A stretch of DNA of 64,000 nucleotides from Helopsaltes ochotensis. Its lineage: Eukaryota > Chordata > Aves > Passeriformes > Locustellidae. The stretch is taken from the NCBI GenBank assembly GCA_013400155.1, contig VXBM01000008.1, forward strand, positions 2,159,377 to 2,223,376. Reading direction: 5' to 3'. The position numbers and the translations under genes were made by a program. A model generated the notes under the pieces. It did no database searches. It saw only the letters and a list, made by a program, of their open reading frames with translations, and was not told where the DNA came from. Below, piece by piece: positions 48,743-63,639 of this stretch (positions are counted from its first letter, which is position 1; the number at the start of each line of letters is the position of its first letter).

Positions 48743-51700
48743 TTCATGAGAAAAAGTTAGAAGCATATTTGATAGGAGGCCAGAGTATTGTTGCCTGAAG
48801 TAGAATGATATTTATAGACCAAAATGTGCAAAACTGGAACATTGCTTTTGTCAAGTACAAATTAAGCTAATGTACCATTAAGAGCTAGAGGCTCCTACAC
48901 ATTAAAATCATGAGGTTAGGACACAGACTGTGCTATGACAAAGTAACTGTGGAGATATGATAAGGATGATCCAGCATCCAGCTAGGACCTTGAAAAGCAA
49001 CTTGCTGCTTCTTCTGTGGCATATTTAGGATGATCCTTCCGGATACTAATATTACTCCAAGCCAAGATGCTCTTTCATTTTGGTGAAAAGAACTAACAAT
49101 TGGTGAACAGAACAAAAAGATATGAAGCCTAATGAGAGGTGAGGCACTACTTCTGGAGGCAGTATGTATCCGTTTGTTATGATGCACAGCTCTTCTCTAA
49201 GTCAGAATTTATGTTCCTAACCTTGTAGCAACTTCTTGAAGCCATAGAGAGGAATTTTGCTGTTCTCAGGAGGAGAAGGAAAAAGAGGGAATAAGACAGA
49301 AAAAAAGCTTATATCCCAGAACCGTAAACTCAGAGAACATGGAGATTATCTTTACACTGTTTTTGTCCACCTTCAGCTACAAAATAAAATTTCCTTCCAT
49401 GTGGAATTTGCCTACCTCTCCTCTAGTGTCTCTCTGACCTTTTTGGGAATAGATACTTTCAATATTAAAAAATCACTTGCAACTTTGCCCCATCTCATTC
49501 ATGGGAAACCACAGGAAAAAAAAACAGAACAAAAAACAAATGAGAATTAAAATAAACCATGAACAACAAAGCAAATGACTAACCTGTGTCTCACACACCT
49601 TGTGAAAAGTGAGCACATCCATCTGAGGCTCATGGTCTGACACAATTACAGGCTCACAGCTGGAATGGCAACCAGGAAACAGAAAACCGGATGAGGGCCT
49701 CCAGACCCTGGAGAGTTTAAGCCTTTATGGGACTTTGCTCTAACACAGGGCCATAAGGTGGTGTGCTCTGGGCAGCTCTGCTGCCACCAGAGAAAAAGGG
49801 CAAATGGCTGGTGAGGGTCATGAGATGAGACACCTCTCAGAGCAAAGTGCACTTGGACACGTGTGCTCTAGTTCCCTCCTGGTCCACCACCATGACCTGT
49901 GGGGCTGCCTTTCCTGTCCCTGGAATAACAGGTGCTCCAGCCAGTGACAATGCACCCCTGACCCAACACCAGTCTTCATTTGTTTAACTGATCACTACAG
50001 TGACATAAAGGGTCTGCGACCCCCATGAACGACCAAGCAAATGCATGGAACCGCCAAAAATCACAGGCATTTATACTTTAAAAGACAAACTGTTCTCTCC
50101 AAGGAATGTTTCACTATCTACAAACTAATCCCTCAAAGATTTTTGCTGAGAACACTTCAGCAGGAATGAGAAAGAGTGATTTCAAGAATACTGATGGCAG
50201 ATAGGAAAACAAACCCTGTGGATTTTTGTAGGAGCTCTTTGCTCTCTCAGTCCCATTGGAAAACTCAACCCTAACTTCTTCATTAATCATGAAAGAAAGC
50301 ATAGCCCCGAGCCACCTCCTAGCCACACAACAGTCAGTTCAACAAAACAGGAGTGGGATACAAACTGCCAGACAGCACAGAGAGATTCCCAAATTTTGAG
50401 GACAGCCAACAAGAGCCTGTACTTCTAGAAACAAAGACAAGCTGCACACTTTAAAGCAAACACCTTCATCTCTGTAAGTCTCTGCTGCTGCTTTTTTGGC
50501 CGTGTGTGGTTGCTACACTATTTTCCACATTTGCTTCATCAAAACAATTATCATCTGCAGCCTTTTGAAATTATTTTCCAGAGATAAAACAATTATGTCA
50601 AGGACTAGTAAAAGCTCTTCACTGTTCCATATCTGCACAAATTACCTTGTATTTCAGATGATTTTATGTACATTTAATCACTACAGATTAATTAGATGGC
50701 ATATAGCAACCAGCAAAACTGAAGAGCTAACTTCAGTTTAAGTACACATGCAGCTAACTTGTGGCTTTTTAGAACAATTTTAATTAAAAGTTCTAGAAAA
50801 ACCATCCAGCTGAAAAGATTGGGAGCTTTGGGATGGGCTTAGCATAGCTAATAATTTTATATCAAAGCAGCCTTTGGCTGTAATAAAAATCTATTTTCCT
50901 CTAGTAATAAATATAGTAATTCTGTGAAACAGAATACATAATTTGCAAAATTTCTTATGTAGAGAAGATCTGTGCAGAAAAGAGATCATTGCAACCCCAG
51001 CCTTCAGAGAGCAGGTTGTTTTCCTTTAAAATATGTAAGACTATTTTGAAATCAGCTGCAAATATTATGCCATAACAGCAACTTCTGAAAAAGACGACAC
51101 AAAGTGCCTTGGATTCCTCCAGAAGAGGAAAAATAATCTAAAGAGACAGTAATTTTGAATGAGGCTGACTTTTCCAGTGTACCATGGAGAGAATGCAAGA
51201 AATGTCCCACTGGCTCAGACTAACCACCCCTATCTATATAACTTGCTTCCAGCAATGGAAGTGGCAAATGCTGTTCAGAGTTAGCACATGAGGCCAGCTA
51301 CTTTTGGCAATCCATTCCCATGTACCCTCCCAGCCGCTCACAGAATTTTACAGACCATCCTTTAAAAATGTCAGTTGCACAGAGAACCTGAAAAACAGCG
51401 TTTTTGACTGTTTTTACACAGCACAGTATAATAGCTGGCAGATTTCCAGCTCTAGCCAGCCTGGCCAAATGCTGGATTTGATCCATGCAATCAGATGAAA
51501 ACAGCCCCATTAATATAATATAAACCTTCCAGCTTTGCGAGTCACAAAAACACTCATCCGTCTACTTACACAGTGACAGCCAAGAGCTGCTACGGCATCT
51601 TTTGTACTAGAGACTTCCTTTCATTTATATGACACAAATTCCCAGTTGTGCTGCTGTAACATGTTTTTCATGTGGTCCCATACTGAATTATCTCCAGTCC

Positions 51701-54700
51701 TTTATACTGGGTAGATGCAAGTTTAAATTAAATAGCTACATTAATATAACATGATGCATCTTCTGCTCCTAAAATATCTAATGTTCTAATATAAATAACA
51801 GCTTTGACTCTCTGCTTTCTTAGATGGGTCAGAATGCAAAGCATTTTTGTTGCATTGAAATATTTCATTCATTTGTAGTTGTCAAAATACTTTGTTACCC
51901 TTTTTTTCAGTTAACACAAGAGACTGACTAGAAAATTATTGGTCTGATGCACCCTCCTGCAACAATTAAATTGGCAAACAGATTAGGTATTGATCTGCTA
52001 GCAAACATATATTGATGAATACCAGCTTATTGGGAATTAGTGTTGAAAAGAAAATGAATGTTTCATTTATAATATATATTATGTGTATATGCACGCACTG
52101 CAAACTCTGGTCATTACGACTGAATTGCAGTAAATTTATAGATCCTTGCTTTACTATAAACACATTCCAGTAGAGCTGATCTGCATAGATTTCGGGAGAG
52201 ATGTTTTGGGGGACCAGCTGTATGTGCTTTTCCTGTAGTAAAACCTAATGCTGCAGTTCTCTTTTGTTGTCTTTGCTACCTTCTCTGTGTATTACAAGTA
52301 TATTCTCTCCCTTTCATATCTAAGAATCAAAACCTGCTCTTCCTGATAGTGATGCAAATGAGTCTTTATTGGCATGTTGCACAGATTTAAGGTTGTTAAG
52401 TTGCCAGCAGAAAGTTTCTTGAAAGCCTTTCCCAAGGACCTCAGTTTCATGGCCTGCTCTTATAGCAGGACACAAAAAAACTTTGGTGCTGGAGTCAAAT
52501 AGTTGAAACACATCTCTTAAATCATCTTTACATCTCAGCAGTACTTTGTCTAAAGTGTTTACATCTCAGATGTACTTTGTTTGAAGTACCTATTGCAAAG
52601 GCATAGTGTTTAAATGACTTTTCAGTAAAAGTGCAAAACACATTTAAGTATAAATGCTCTTACTGCCTTCCAAGATTTACAGTTAGACCTTATTTCCACT
52701 GCAAATAGTCCTAGTGATAATCAGCTAGTTCATTTGTCTGTGCAAAAATGTCTCTGGAACAGGATTCTTCAAACTAATTACAAAGGAGCTTACTCAGCAT
52801 ATTTACTTTGTAACCAGCATTTCCTACGAGCAAGCCATTCTCAGTATCCAGCCCCAAGTTTCTTCATTCTGTTGGATCTCACTACTGCTAGCTGCACTTC
52901 GTTTGGGATATTTTCCATTGCCCAACACATCACCACTATTTTTCAAGACACTGTCCAATTATATATTAGTGGGTATCTTTACAATAAAGACATAAATACA
53001 TATGTCTGTTCTCTGCACCAAGAATGTGCAGGAAAGTACAAGTCAACAATTTGTATTTGGGCTCCATCTGGATGACAGGCTTTCCTAGTATTTTCTATCC
53101 AGCCCCTTTTTTTTGGATGTGTTAGGATTTGTTAGCCTTACTTGGGCAGTTTGTTCTATAAAGAGTAAAGGCCAGAAAAGTCTTTGTAGAAAAGACAGAA
53201 GCTGAAGAATAGAACCAATCAATCATAACCACAGAATTTGAAGTATAAACTCCTTCACTTTCACCAGTTAATCTTCCAGAGCAAGACACTTATGCCAAGG
53301 TGTAATACCTTAGAACTGATCAGAAGATAAGGATGATATTTTAAAGTAGTCAAAAATTAGCTGTATTGACCAACAACTGTGCATTTAAGAAGAGTGATAA
53401 AGACAGATGAAGCAGTATGTTCACCTACACATGGTACCAAAAACATTTCATATATCACATACTGAAATGATAGAAATCTTCATATCTGTAACACTTACTA
53501 TATATGTCCTTAAGCTTTGCCTTCTGTTCCTTTACTCAATTGTTTCTCTCTGCATATTTCATGGAAAGGAGACTGGAGAGAGGAGTGCTTAATAAATGAA
53601 ACCATTAAAAAGATTGGATTGCTCTTGCTTTCATAGGCATTATTGCAGCAGAAATCATTCATCTTTTCTGCTCTGAGTAAATTCTGTACCTAAGTCTTAG
53701 CAAAAATACAAGTGCACCAAGACAGTAAAAATGGTAATCTGATTGATGACCAAAACTAATCAAAATGCTGCTTTATAGGTCCTTCTGCTGATACATACCT
53801 TCAGGATGTGCTTTAAGAAGATACCAGAGCAACTGAACATTAGAAAAAAAATCAAAACAAACCACGTATACACAGTATGTCAGAATACGGAGTATGACTC
53901 ATGCCTACTGTAAGAAAGTAAGGTGTAGTTGTTCTCATCTCTATTGTTTTCAATAAATGATCTAATAACAGAGCATTTTTCTGTTTCAGTGACACACAAC
54001 ACAGTGCTAGTCATGGTGTTATTGCTACTATTATCTAAAGACATCAGAGCAAAGTACATAAAACGTAATAATATATCTTGTACAAGAAAAGGTCATGCAG
54101 CATTCCACAATTTGCTGATCTTAAATATATGTACAGTTGTATCACTCTGCATTATGATCACATTTCTGATGTATTGCCAGTGTGCATGATAGCAAGTTTA
54201 CGGTACAGTGCCAACTACATGACATTGTGGGAGAATAGACAAAAGTTGAACCAGCAAAAATTTAGGATGGTGCAGACAGATGATATCTGTTTTGGTATTA
54301 AGCATAAGCCTGCTGTTAGGAAATTAACCAATCAACACTTTTTCCACAAAATTGAAAAACGAATTTTAACACAGTCAATGGTATATGAGATGCAGTCACA
54401 GAATTTGCTCTTTTGTATTTATGAGCCTTGGAGCAGCATTTACTGCATCACTGAATGTCAGCCCAAGAGAGATAGGGAATATGCATGGAATACAGCCAGG
54501 AAAGCTTTTCTCCTCATTCCAAAACAGGCACAGCAACTTTAAACGAAATGAGGACCAGAGCAGTTGCTCTGACTTAAACACAGCTATATTAATTATACAA
54601 AGGCTAACGAAAGTGTAGTTAGCACATGTAGAGCAAGAGGTGATGTAAGCAAGGAGGAGGAACCCAGAGAGAAGAACAAGTAATCAGCAGGTTGGAGCAG

Positions 54701-57700
54701 TGAAGGGCTACCTTAGTCAGATGTAGATTATGAGTTAATAATATAAAATGCTCAAATGTCTCTATCTAGTTCATGATTTGGGTATGACTGACATTTTTCT
54801 GTCTCACACGCAGAGCTTCCTGTTTTCCAGGTCTAGTTATACAACAGATTTTATACATAGCTATTTTTTATTAAATTTTTATTTATCATGTTGCTGGAGA
54901 AGGATTAGTGTGAAGAGAAACAGAAAGGAAAGAGATGAAAACAACCCGATCTGCTAAAACTTCAGGACAGTCTTGCATCAGGGAAAAAGGTTTCAATGTC
55001 CCTCAGGGCCCATTTTTTAGATAAAAACACAAGGGATTTGCTGCATCAATTTTACAATAAGTCACACTTGAAAAACCAGACTAAGTATCCCAAACTTCAA
55101 ACCTGCCACGACATGATCAAATGATCAAGACAGAGTAATATTTAAAATGCAGGGCATACCACATGTTACATAAAGATTGACTTCCAGCTCCTGCTACCAC
55201 CTGCCCTGGTGACTTAAGTCCTGGCTGGTACATAGGCAGGGTAATGGGGAGCAAGAGAAGCAAACTTTTAGGTTTTCTTCTTCAAACCAAATCCAGGAAT
55301 AAATGTGTTTCAGCTTTTAACTCTCACAAGTTTAAAGAACATCTGCAGTGATTCTCTAAATTAGAAAAGGCACCAGGATCAGGTACAGTACATTAAAAAA
55401 GAAACCCTGTAGAGAAAGGCAAAGCTTGCTCATTCTTGTTATGGACCACTTATAAGGTCTTTTCTTGGTGTTCACATCTTTGTTAAGAGTTATTTAATTT
55501 TATTTTTTAAGTTGCACTACTTTTATTGGTGCGTAAAACAAGAACAGCAGGATCCAACTCCTATCTCTGTTATTCTTTCATCTGCTTAGCTGACTGTATT
55601 AGCCACTTTCCCCGAATGGAGACTAGGGGAAAGTTCAAGAGCAGACTGACATAATAATGAGAACACAAAATATAGATGAAAAGAATACATGCCTAAATGT
55701 CTGATGAACTGATATTAGCATATAAATGCAATATATGTACAACAGCAGCCTTTGAATTAAACCACAAAGAACACTGTCTACTTGATTAGTTGTTTATTTT
55801 TCCTTTTGAGGGAACACATCAGAGCCACAGATTGATACTTTAATAAGGAACACGAAAACCTTTAGTCAAGATTAAAAGGGCTAGTAGTTAGATGTCATAA
55901 TTCATGGATACTGATTGTGCAGGACTTTTGACAAGAACCATTAATTGTCACCATGTAGCTTCCTTCTGAAGTCACATACTCAATTTAGTTCTAGTTTTTA
56001 CAAGATGTGGTAGGATCATTAAAGGAAGCTTGGGGCTAAGCACTGATAATGTGAGTGTTTTAATATTCTTAGTACTTTCACAAAGGAACAGCATGTCATA
56101 CATCTGTTCTATGTATTGCACCTAAACTCTCCAAAGGAAAAAAAGCCTTTTTGTTGTCTCCACTGTTACCTAAGATAGTGAGGTGTTAGGGTTTCTGCAC
56201 TCTTTTGCAAGCCTGTTGTACAGTAGAAATCTGGAAAAAAACCCACAAAAAGCCCCAAGTCACAGACAGCTTTCATATTTCCTTTGTACCTTTTGGACTA
56301 ATCTTATAGATTGACTATTCTTTCACAGTAAAAGAAAAAAAATAGAAACAAAGGGTTTCTTTCTCTGAAGGTTTCAGGGTTCTAGAAGATAAGATAATTT
56401 TTTTCTCCAATGACAGTCAGAATGGATGACCCTCCAGATTAATGTAAAATTAAACAGAAACTTTCCCATTCTCCTTTATTTTTTGTCTGCAGTTGCTTCA
56501 GAGCAGTAAAACAAAAACATGACAACATAAACAGAGGCTAAATGTGTCCATGCAGGCACAAAGCAGAGGAAAAATTCAACATGAGCACAGGTCTCAGTGC
56601 TCACTATTAAGGCAACAGCAGGGTTTAGGTCAAATAAATAAGCATAAGAAAGGCATGGGGGCAAAGAAGGTTCCCTCAGGCCACTGTGTCCCTCCTGCCT
56701 GAAGGACTGGCAGGTTTATTCCACTACAGACTTATACTACCATAAAACCACAAGACAGCATCCACCTCACCTGCCTTTTAGATTTCTGAAGCCATATGTC
56801 TAAGTAGCTGCAGGCTTCCTTTGAAGTCCGTGGGGAAGAGGGCAGCTTCAAGCCAAGGCATCTGATCTATTCAAGCTCTCCTAAGGAAGAGCTTAGCTGC
56901 TCTCTCATGGTGCTTGTTTCTTACCCTGTTTTTCCCAATTTCAGACACATGGTAGAAATAAGGAAGATGAACCTTTTCAAGCATCACACATTTCTTGACA
57001 GTTTGGGCTGTTGACCTCAATGAGTTACTGTTGCATCTTGTGAGCAAATGGGCATCAGCCTCCATGGAGAGGAAAATACGCAATTTAAAAAAACCAGCAA
57101 ATGTATAATTAAATAAAAATAGCTCCACTAAAATCCACCAGAAGTTTTCATTCAGGTAGTCTTACTTCCACTTCCATTTTGCTAACTAAATGCAGATATT
57201 TGCTAATTAAGATCACCTTTCAGCGTTTTAATGGCTAAATATAACTACTGTCACTGTTCTTACAGGACCACTTCCAGTCTTGCTTCAGACAGATATTGAA
57301 CCCAGGATCTGGCTCTATGCCTCAGTCACAGGAGTTTTGCTTTTTCTTTTCTTTCCCCTTTTCTTTTTTGAGAATGAGTGTGAGCTATTTTTCAAAGTGA
57401 GACAATAAGACTGGTATTATTTCAGGGTGCTTCAAAACAGAAACTAATTCACTCCTCATAAAAAACAAAACAAAGCTCTAGGAGAAGGTTCAGCACTACA
57501 ATATCCCCTGAAGTTGGCCAATTACTTTTGGTTGATTTGGAAGATTCAAATCCTGCTTTGTTTATAACTGATTCTATATTATTTAGCACATTATTGCTGT
57601 TGACATCACATTAATTAAATAAGCACAGAGACAGATTGTTCCAGCTCTTGAAAACAGAATGAATAAAAGACCCCACAAGAACAGATTTCTCTTCCTCACA

Positions 57701-60700
57701 CATTGCAAACACCACACCAGAGCTAGAAGTATTTCCTGTCACAAATTAAATTGGTACCTACCAATCTTTCAGCATCTGAGCAATTTCTGTTTTGATTATA
57801 CACAGCACATGATAAATTAAAAACAGCCAGAAGTTTCACAAACACATTCCTGGAGCTAGTAACCACTTCCTGTGTCTCTCTCTCTCAGACCACATGCACC
57901 ACAAGGGGAATTAAGTGGACTCAGAGGTCACAGGAAACTTGTGTATGAGGAGGGAGCTCACCCTGGGCAGCACTGATTCCAGACTGGAGTCATGTCCTCC
58001 TTCCTGTGCCCTGAGGAGTTGGTGTAGAGCAGTAAAGGAGAAATGTATCTGGGAGAAAAATCACAGAAAGCAGTTTCTAGATTGTGAAAACCATCCCATT
58101 TAAATGTTTACACATCAATACTCTGGCAGGGTGCCCTAGGACAGCCAATCTAGGTATATTTACCATTCAGTGGCTACTCACTCATCAATTAGTTCTTGAT
58201 GCCACCAATGGAAAAAGGAGTATTTCCTTTGGTTCCTCCAGACCGTGGAGGCTGCTGCTGAGATCCTGTTCAGGATCAACAGCAAAGAAAGTACCTGGTT
58301 GGGCTACACTGTTCTTAATCCCTCCCACTCAGCACAATCCACCCAGAGCAGGATTTGCTAATGTTTTGTCTCCTGCTGAAAAATTACAATTTATCTCCTC
58401 AGTATTCTCATAATGAAGATTTTCTCTTCCATGTACTGATTTCAAGAATCAGAATAACTGCAGATGTTTCTGTTGCATACCTTTTTCGTACTTCCTTTTC
58501 TGCACCTTTTTGTCCTAAGTCCATCCCCTTCTCCTGAGCTAACACACCATCTCCTGTCCAAGGAACTCCCTCCATGACCTCTGTATCTCCAGATGTTCGA
58601 TCATAATGGATGCTCTACAGACAGTTCCTTTGTTTCATAATGGACTATGGGAGCACCTTGGAACGACCACACATATTTCAGGTGCGCTATTAATATCAAA
58701 TAAACTATTTTAACACATCCCTAATCTTTATTTAATAATCCATTCTAAGTAAATTATCTTGAAGCAATGCTGGACTATGATGGATGGGTCTCTATAAAAT
58801 CTCGCTCTTGGATCAGCACAAAAGAAATACCCTACCAATTACAGAAAGCTCACCCTGGATATTCAAACCAGCTTCTTGAAGAAATAAAAGGATGGAAGAG
58901 AGACCGATATTCCTGAAAGTAGTTCAGTGAGTCTTGCCTTCTCTATGAAACAAGATAGATGTTCTCCTCTGCCTGCTAACAGCACTAACAGCTCACCCTG
59001 TATATGCATCACCAGAGTTATCACCAAGTGCAGCATCGCTGTACATGAAGTACCAGCACTCCCATGCAAACATCCCTTATCAGAATTGTATTTGCACATC
59101 TATACAAGGTGACTGCTTTAAAGGCATGGACATTTACTGGAAGAGCCTGTGCCCTATGCTACTTGAATTATTGATCAATTACAAACAGATTACTAACAGC
59201 TCTGAATCGTTAAAACCTTATAATAAATCATGTAGATAAATAAAACATGCCTAGGGTGAATAATCTTCTTTCTCTCTTCCTGCGTCTGAATTCACTACCA
59301 GAAGCATGGCACTAACCTATAGTAAGGCTACCCTCTAAAAGCCCAAAGTCAATATTTAAAAAGCTGGTGGTCTTTTGAAGTAAAAAGAGTACTTCCTCAG
59401 GCTTTGTTATCTCAGCTGACAAAGTAGACAATTCTAATAAGTTTACCCTACAATACCTATGCCTCTGAAAAAATTAATCACAAATAATTGGCAAATATGG
59501 GAACAAATTGCTTTTTTGTTCCTTTTAAAATATTTTCTTCCGGCAATTTTAACAAACACAGAATCCTTGAAAAATGCAGTTACATTATTTAGCAATACAA
59601 ATCACAGTGCCCTAATTCAGCAAAGGCAGCTGAAAAATAAAAAGAAATAAATTAGGTCAGGTAAGGTAAGTCACAGTACCTGAGAAATTAGCTTTGCTAA
59701 CCTATATTTCAGCATTATTATGTTTCTGATTTCCTAAGGAATTTATGTACTTCATTGTAGCTTAATTAGCAAACAGACCCCTTTTTCCTTCCTCGGAAGG
59801 AAAACACTTAGATTCTGGTTCAAAGGCTTCCAACACCTAAAAAAAATAGAAAATGTGAAGTTTAAAAAATACTCAAGATCCTAAATAGTTTGCTAGATCT
59901 AGGCCCTATTGCTCATGCCATAGGGCACTACTTCATGTACCAGTTTTCTTCTGCCTGCTGCTTTATTTTGCTCTAGTAAAGGGTAAGCTGAATTTTAGTC
60001 ACTGTAAAAGCCACCAAATATGGGGTAGACCCGGGTGGTCCCTAAAATTTTACAAGAGCCATTGCCTATAGAAAAAAAAGGAATGTATAGAACATAAAAG
60101 ATAAAGACTAATACTCCACATGAAATAGATGGCTTTCTAATTTCCAATTTTAAAGGTAAGTCTCAAACCTTGCTGACTGGAAGTGAGTTGGTGAATACTT
60201 GAAATAAAAAATTTGACATGAATTTGCAAAGACCAGTCATTCTTATTTCCTCCCAAGCCACATCAGATTGTGCTCTGTGAAACCAACACTAATCAAATCT
60301 AGCAGAAGTCACAAATCTCTTATTTCACTAAGTCATGCTGTGAGTTGCTTAGAGAGTCAACAGAGTATTACCAATTGTATTTTACTGTTTATTTTCTCCA
60401 GAGCATAACCCAGGCTCAGCAAGATTCACATTCTTTCAACTCACATAGCAGTCTCTTCAATGGAAGATACCTTTCTCTTTATTCTACATACCTCTGAGTC
60501 TACAAATAAATGCCAGTGTGGATCCCATTACAGAGATGAAGTCCTTATCTGTCACTATTGAGCACAGCAAAAAAGACACAAGACACTGGAAGATGAAACA
60601 GGGCAAAGAGAGGGGTTGACCTTTATTCTTCTCCATTATATAGTTTTCATATCCAGGCCAAAGATTGGCAGATAGTGTCGCCACCTCTCCAATCCCACTG

Positions 60701-62789
60701 GCCAAACCAACAGTCAATCAAATGTTCCTTCACCAAGGAAAGTATGGGAATGTTTACAACAATTTCCCCAAACATCTCTATCTATTGATAACACCCGTGT
60801 GAGAAAGAAGTAAGAACTATGAAAAACATTGAGAACTCTGACTCCACTTTAGAAACTGTAAACGACATCAGAAAGGCTGCAAAAGTCAGGGCAACACTTA
60901 TCAACACCCACATTGCTACAGATGCTTCTACATTTACAGAAGAACAATAGTAGGAGAACAGTATTTACACACCTCTGGCACCGAGGCTGCCCTAATTTCA
61001 GTCTTCCTAGACTCTTCAGGGCTGTGCCCTTAAGAAGTAACATAATTCATCCCAAACTTTAAAGCATTTTTAAACTCAGAATAAATCTGTATGCTGTAAT
61101 CCAAGCAAATATTATGCCAGTGTGACTTCCACTACTTATTCTGCAATTGCTCATGCAAAAGGCAGACTCAGAGATGGAGCTGTCAGTATTGTGACTGTCA
61201 GTGCCAAGAAAAAAACCACACCAACACTGCTGGGAATATCAAAATAAAAGAAGACTTCAAGCCTTCACCAGGACAAGTAAAGCCACAACAGAAGCCTTCC
61301 CCAGCAATGCAGCAGGCATCCTCTCTTGCTGATAGAAGTCCTCTTCGCCTGATCTTTGAAGTGTTTTGATGAAACACCAGGCAGTAATAATTTATCTTGT
61401 CTTACCCTAGTCATGATCATCACTTCTCTATCCAGGTTCATCTGTATGGGATGGTTCAATAGATGCATATTAAGGTAGGGGGCCCTTTTGGGACTTAAAA
61501 GGGGAGGATTTGTACAGTGGAGCATCCTGCAGGCAGGAGCAGACCATTCTGCTAAGAGCAGGATGAGTGGGAGGCCTGACAACAATGCATGTGGCTGAGC
61601 AGGCCAACAGGGAGGTCGCTAAGGAGGTCCCTTTCAAAAACTGATATAGGTTAAAGGAGCATGAAGTATGCTTTCCTCTTAATGCTATAGATAGTAAGAC
61701 AGTAGCAGGTTGCTATAAACACTTTGTGTTTTATCCCATTCTCAGGGAATGCAGAAATCCCAAATGTGCTTGCACTGCCACTCAGACACTACTGCCCAAA
61801 AGTACATGCTTTCTTATACACATACAGGGAGGGACATGTTCATAAGGAAGCACAGATTAGTACTATCAAAGCATGATAACATATTAACAGCTACACAATG
61901 TGGAGGATTTATCAGGAAAATGAAGTACTCTCTTTGTATGAATGCATAACAGTGCCTAGAAGAGTTTGTATATCAGTATATAAGCAAAATAAACAAACAA
62001 AACCAAGCAAAATTAAACTAAAAGGAGGAACAGAGATTGAAAACGAGTCTGTGGAATTTGCTATATCAATATACTATTTATGTCATCATCTCTTTCTGTA
62101 ACTTACTACTGGTGTTGAATCACATCTCTTTTTTTAAGACTGTAATTAGTGGCCCTTTAATGATTTAGGGAATTATGTGCAACTTCAAGGATGAAACAAA
62201 AGGTGAAAAACCTTCTAGACACTGGAGGAAACTGCACCTTATTTTCAAACAAATGTTTCTGACTCTTCATCTAAGGGAAAACAAACAAAATCTCGAATAC
62301 TGAACATCTTTGAAGATGTCAGCACTTTGATTTTAATTACATGAAACTCTGTCAAACTGAGTCAACACACATCAGTAATCCCCCAATGGATTCCTTTTGT
62401 TACATTTCAGCAAACCCCATGTGGATTCCTTCATTTACTTGGGAAAATAAGGAAATACATTCTTGCAATATATTGCTTTTTCAGAAGAAGAATGATTTTA
62501 ATTTTAGGATTGCTAGTTAGTCTCAAAATAGCATAAATTATCTTGCAAACACTATTTACACAAAAAGAATATGAAATTCTATAATTTAAAACCAGTGGCT
62601 TCTGCTAAGATTTGTGAAAGCTATGCAAGACATCAGGGAGTCCTCCAAAAGCTGTTTTAACCAAACTGAGCTGAAATAATTTATAACTTCAGTGCTTTGT
62701 TCTACATCCAGAGCCAGAAAGTCAGTCCAATCTCTCAAGACAGGTTCCAGCACTGTGAGAAAACTAAGGGTTACTTTACTGACGCCACC

Positions 62790-62970
62790 AACAGTAGAGA
62801 GAGGATAGAGCCAGGCTGTTCTCAGCGGGCACAAGTCAAACCAAATGAAATCCCAGTCAGACATCAGGTAAAAAGCTTTGCCACAAGAATGGTGGAACAC
62901 TGGAACAGGTTCCACAGGGAGGCCGCGATGATTCAATCCTTGGAGAAAGCCCTGAGCAACCTGCACAAAA
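62790..62970 (+). mobile_element. CR1 LINE 3' fragment with internal deletions
   Basis: Plus-strand CR1 strings are AGAGAGGATAGAGCCAGGCT, GTTCTCAGCGGGCAC, CAGACATCAGGTAAAAAGCT, GGTGGAACACTGGAACAGGT, ATCCTTGGAGAAAGCCCTGA and GCAACCTGC. Pieces normally between them (after the GGGCAC stretch and after the CTTGGAGA stretch) are missing, and the 3' octamer end is absent. Frames of up to 130 codons across it are by-products. It is antisense to PDZRN4. Confidence 0.72.
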
Positions 62971-63639
62971 CTGGCTCTGCTGTGGGAGGGAGCTGTAGCT
63001 GGTGGCCTGTAGCCATCCTCTCCAGCCTAAATAGTCCATGGATCTGTTCACAGTATGTAACACAAGGGAAGAGAAATGAAGAGAAATAAACAACTTACCA
63101 GCCAGCTGGGCATTTTAAGGGAAAAAATGTGGCCTTACCTGAAAAACACAAGAGAAAGCAAAATGTTAACAATTCATCAAAATCAGTAGGGTAAAGAATT
63201 GTAGTAACTCTTTGTACATAAACAACATACACAATTATGCATTCACAATGTTGCAAACATTTCCCTCAATATGTTCAAACTCTATAAGAGAAGAAACAGC
63301 TAAGCTGAAATGTATACCAGGGTCACCCCACAACTGCACCTCCTGCACCTAACGTCCACAGCTCAGGGAAGTTGTCATCCACAGGCTCTGTGACCTGAAC
63401 GTTTTCATACTCGCTTCTCCACTATTTCAATTTCATCAGACATGTGCCAACATTTCTTGTAGACAATTTTACCTTCAGTCCCTGCTGAGGATCTGTCCAC
63501 TAATGACCATAATGAAACATGCTTTGTGTGAGAGCCTGTTCATTTATTTTCATTCCCGTGAGTGCCTTCAGAGACCAGTGTTGCAATCACGGCTACTTAC
63601 TATTTAATTCCCAGCCAAATTTATGGCCAAATTGAAAAA

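Noticed and set aside
54078..54542. Longest methionine-initiated open frame in the window (154 codons, plus strand)
   Set aside because: It has no recognisable domain, composition like the surrounding AT-rich intron, no nearby promoter or splice signals and overlapping frames. In 64 kb read in six frames, one frame of this length is not surprising.
62586..63093. Overlapping frames of 126 and 130 codons on opposite strands
   Set aside because: They overlie a CR1 3' fragment. The openness comes from the GC-richer repeat, and no reverse transcriptase motif is present.
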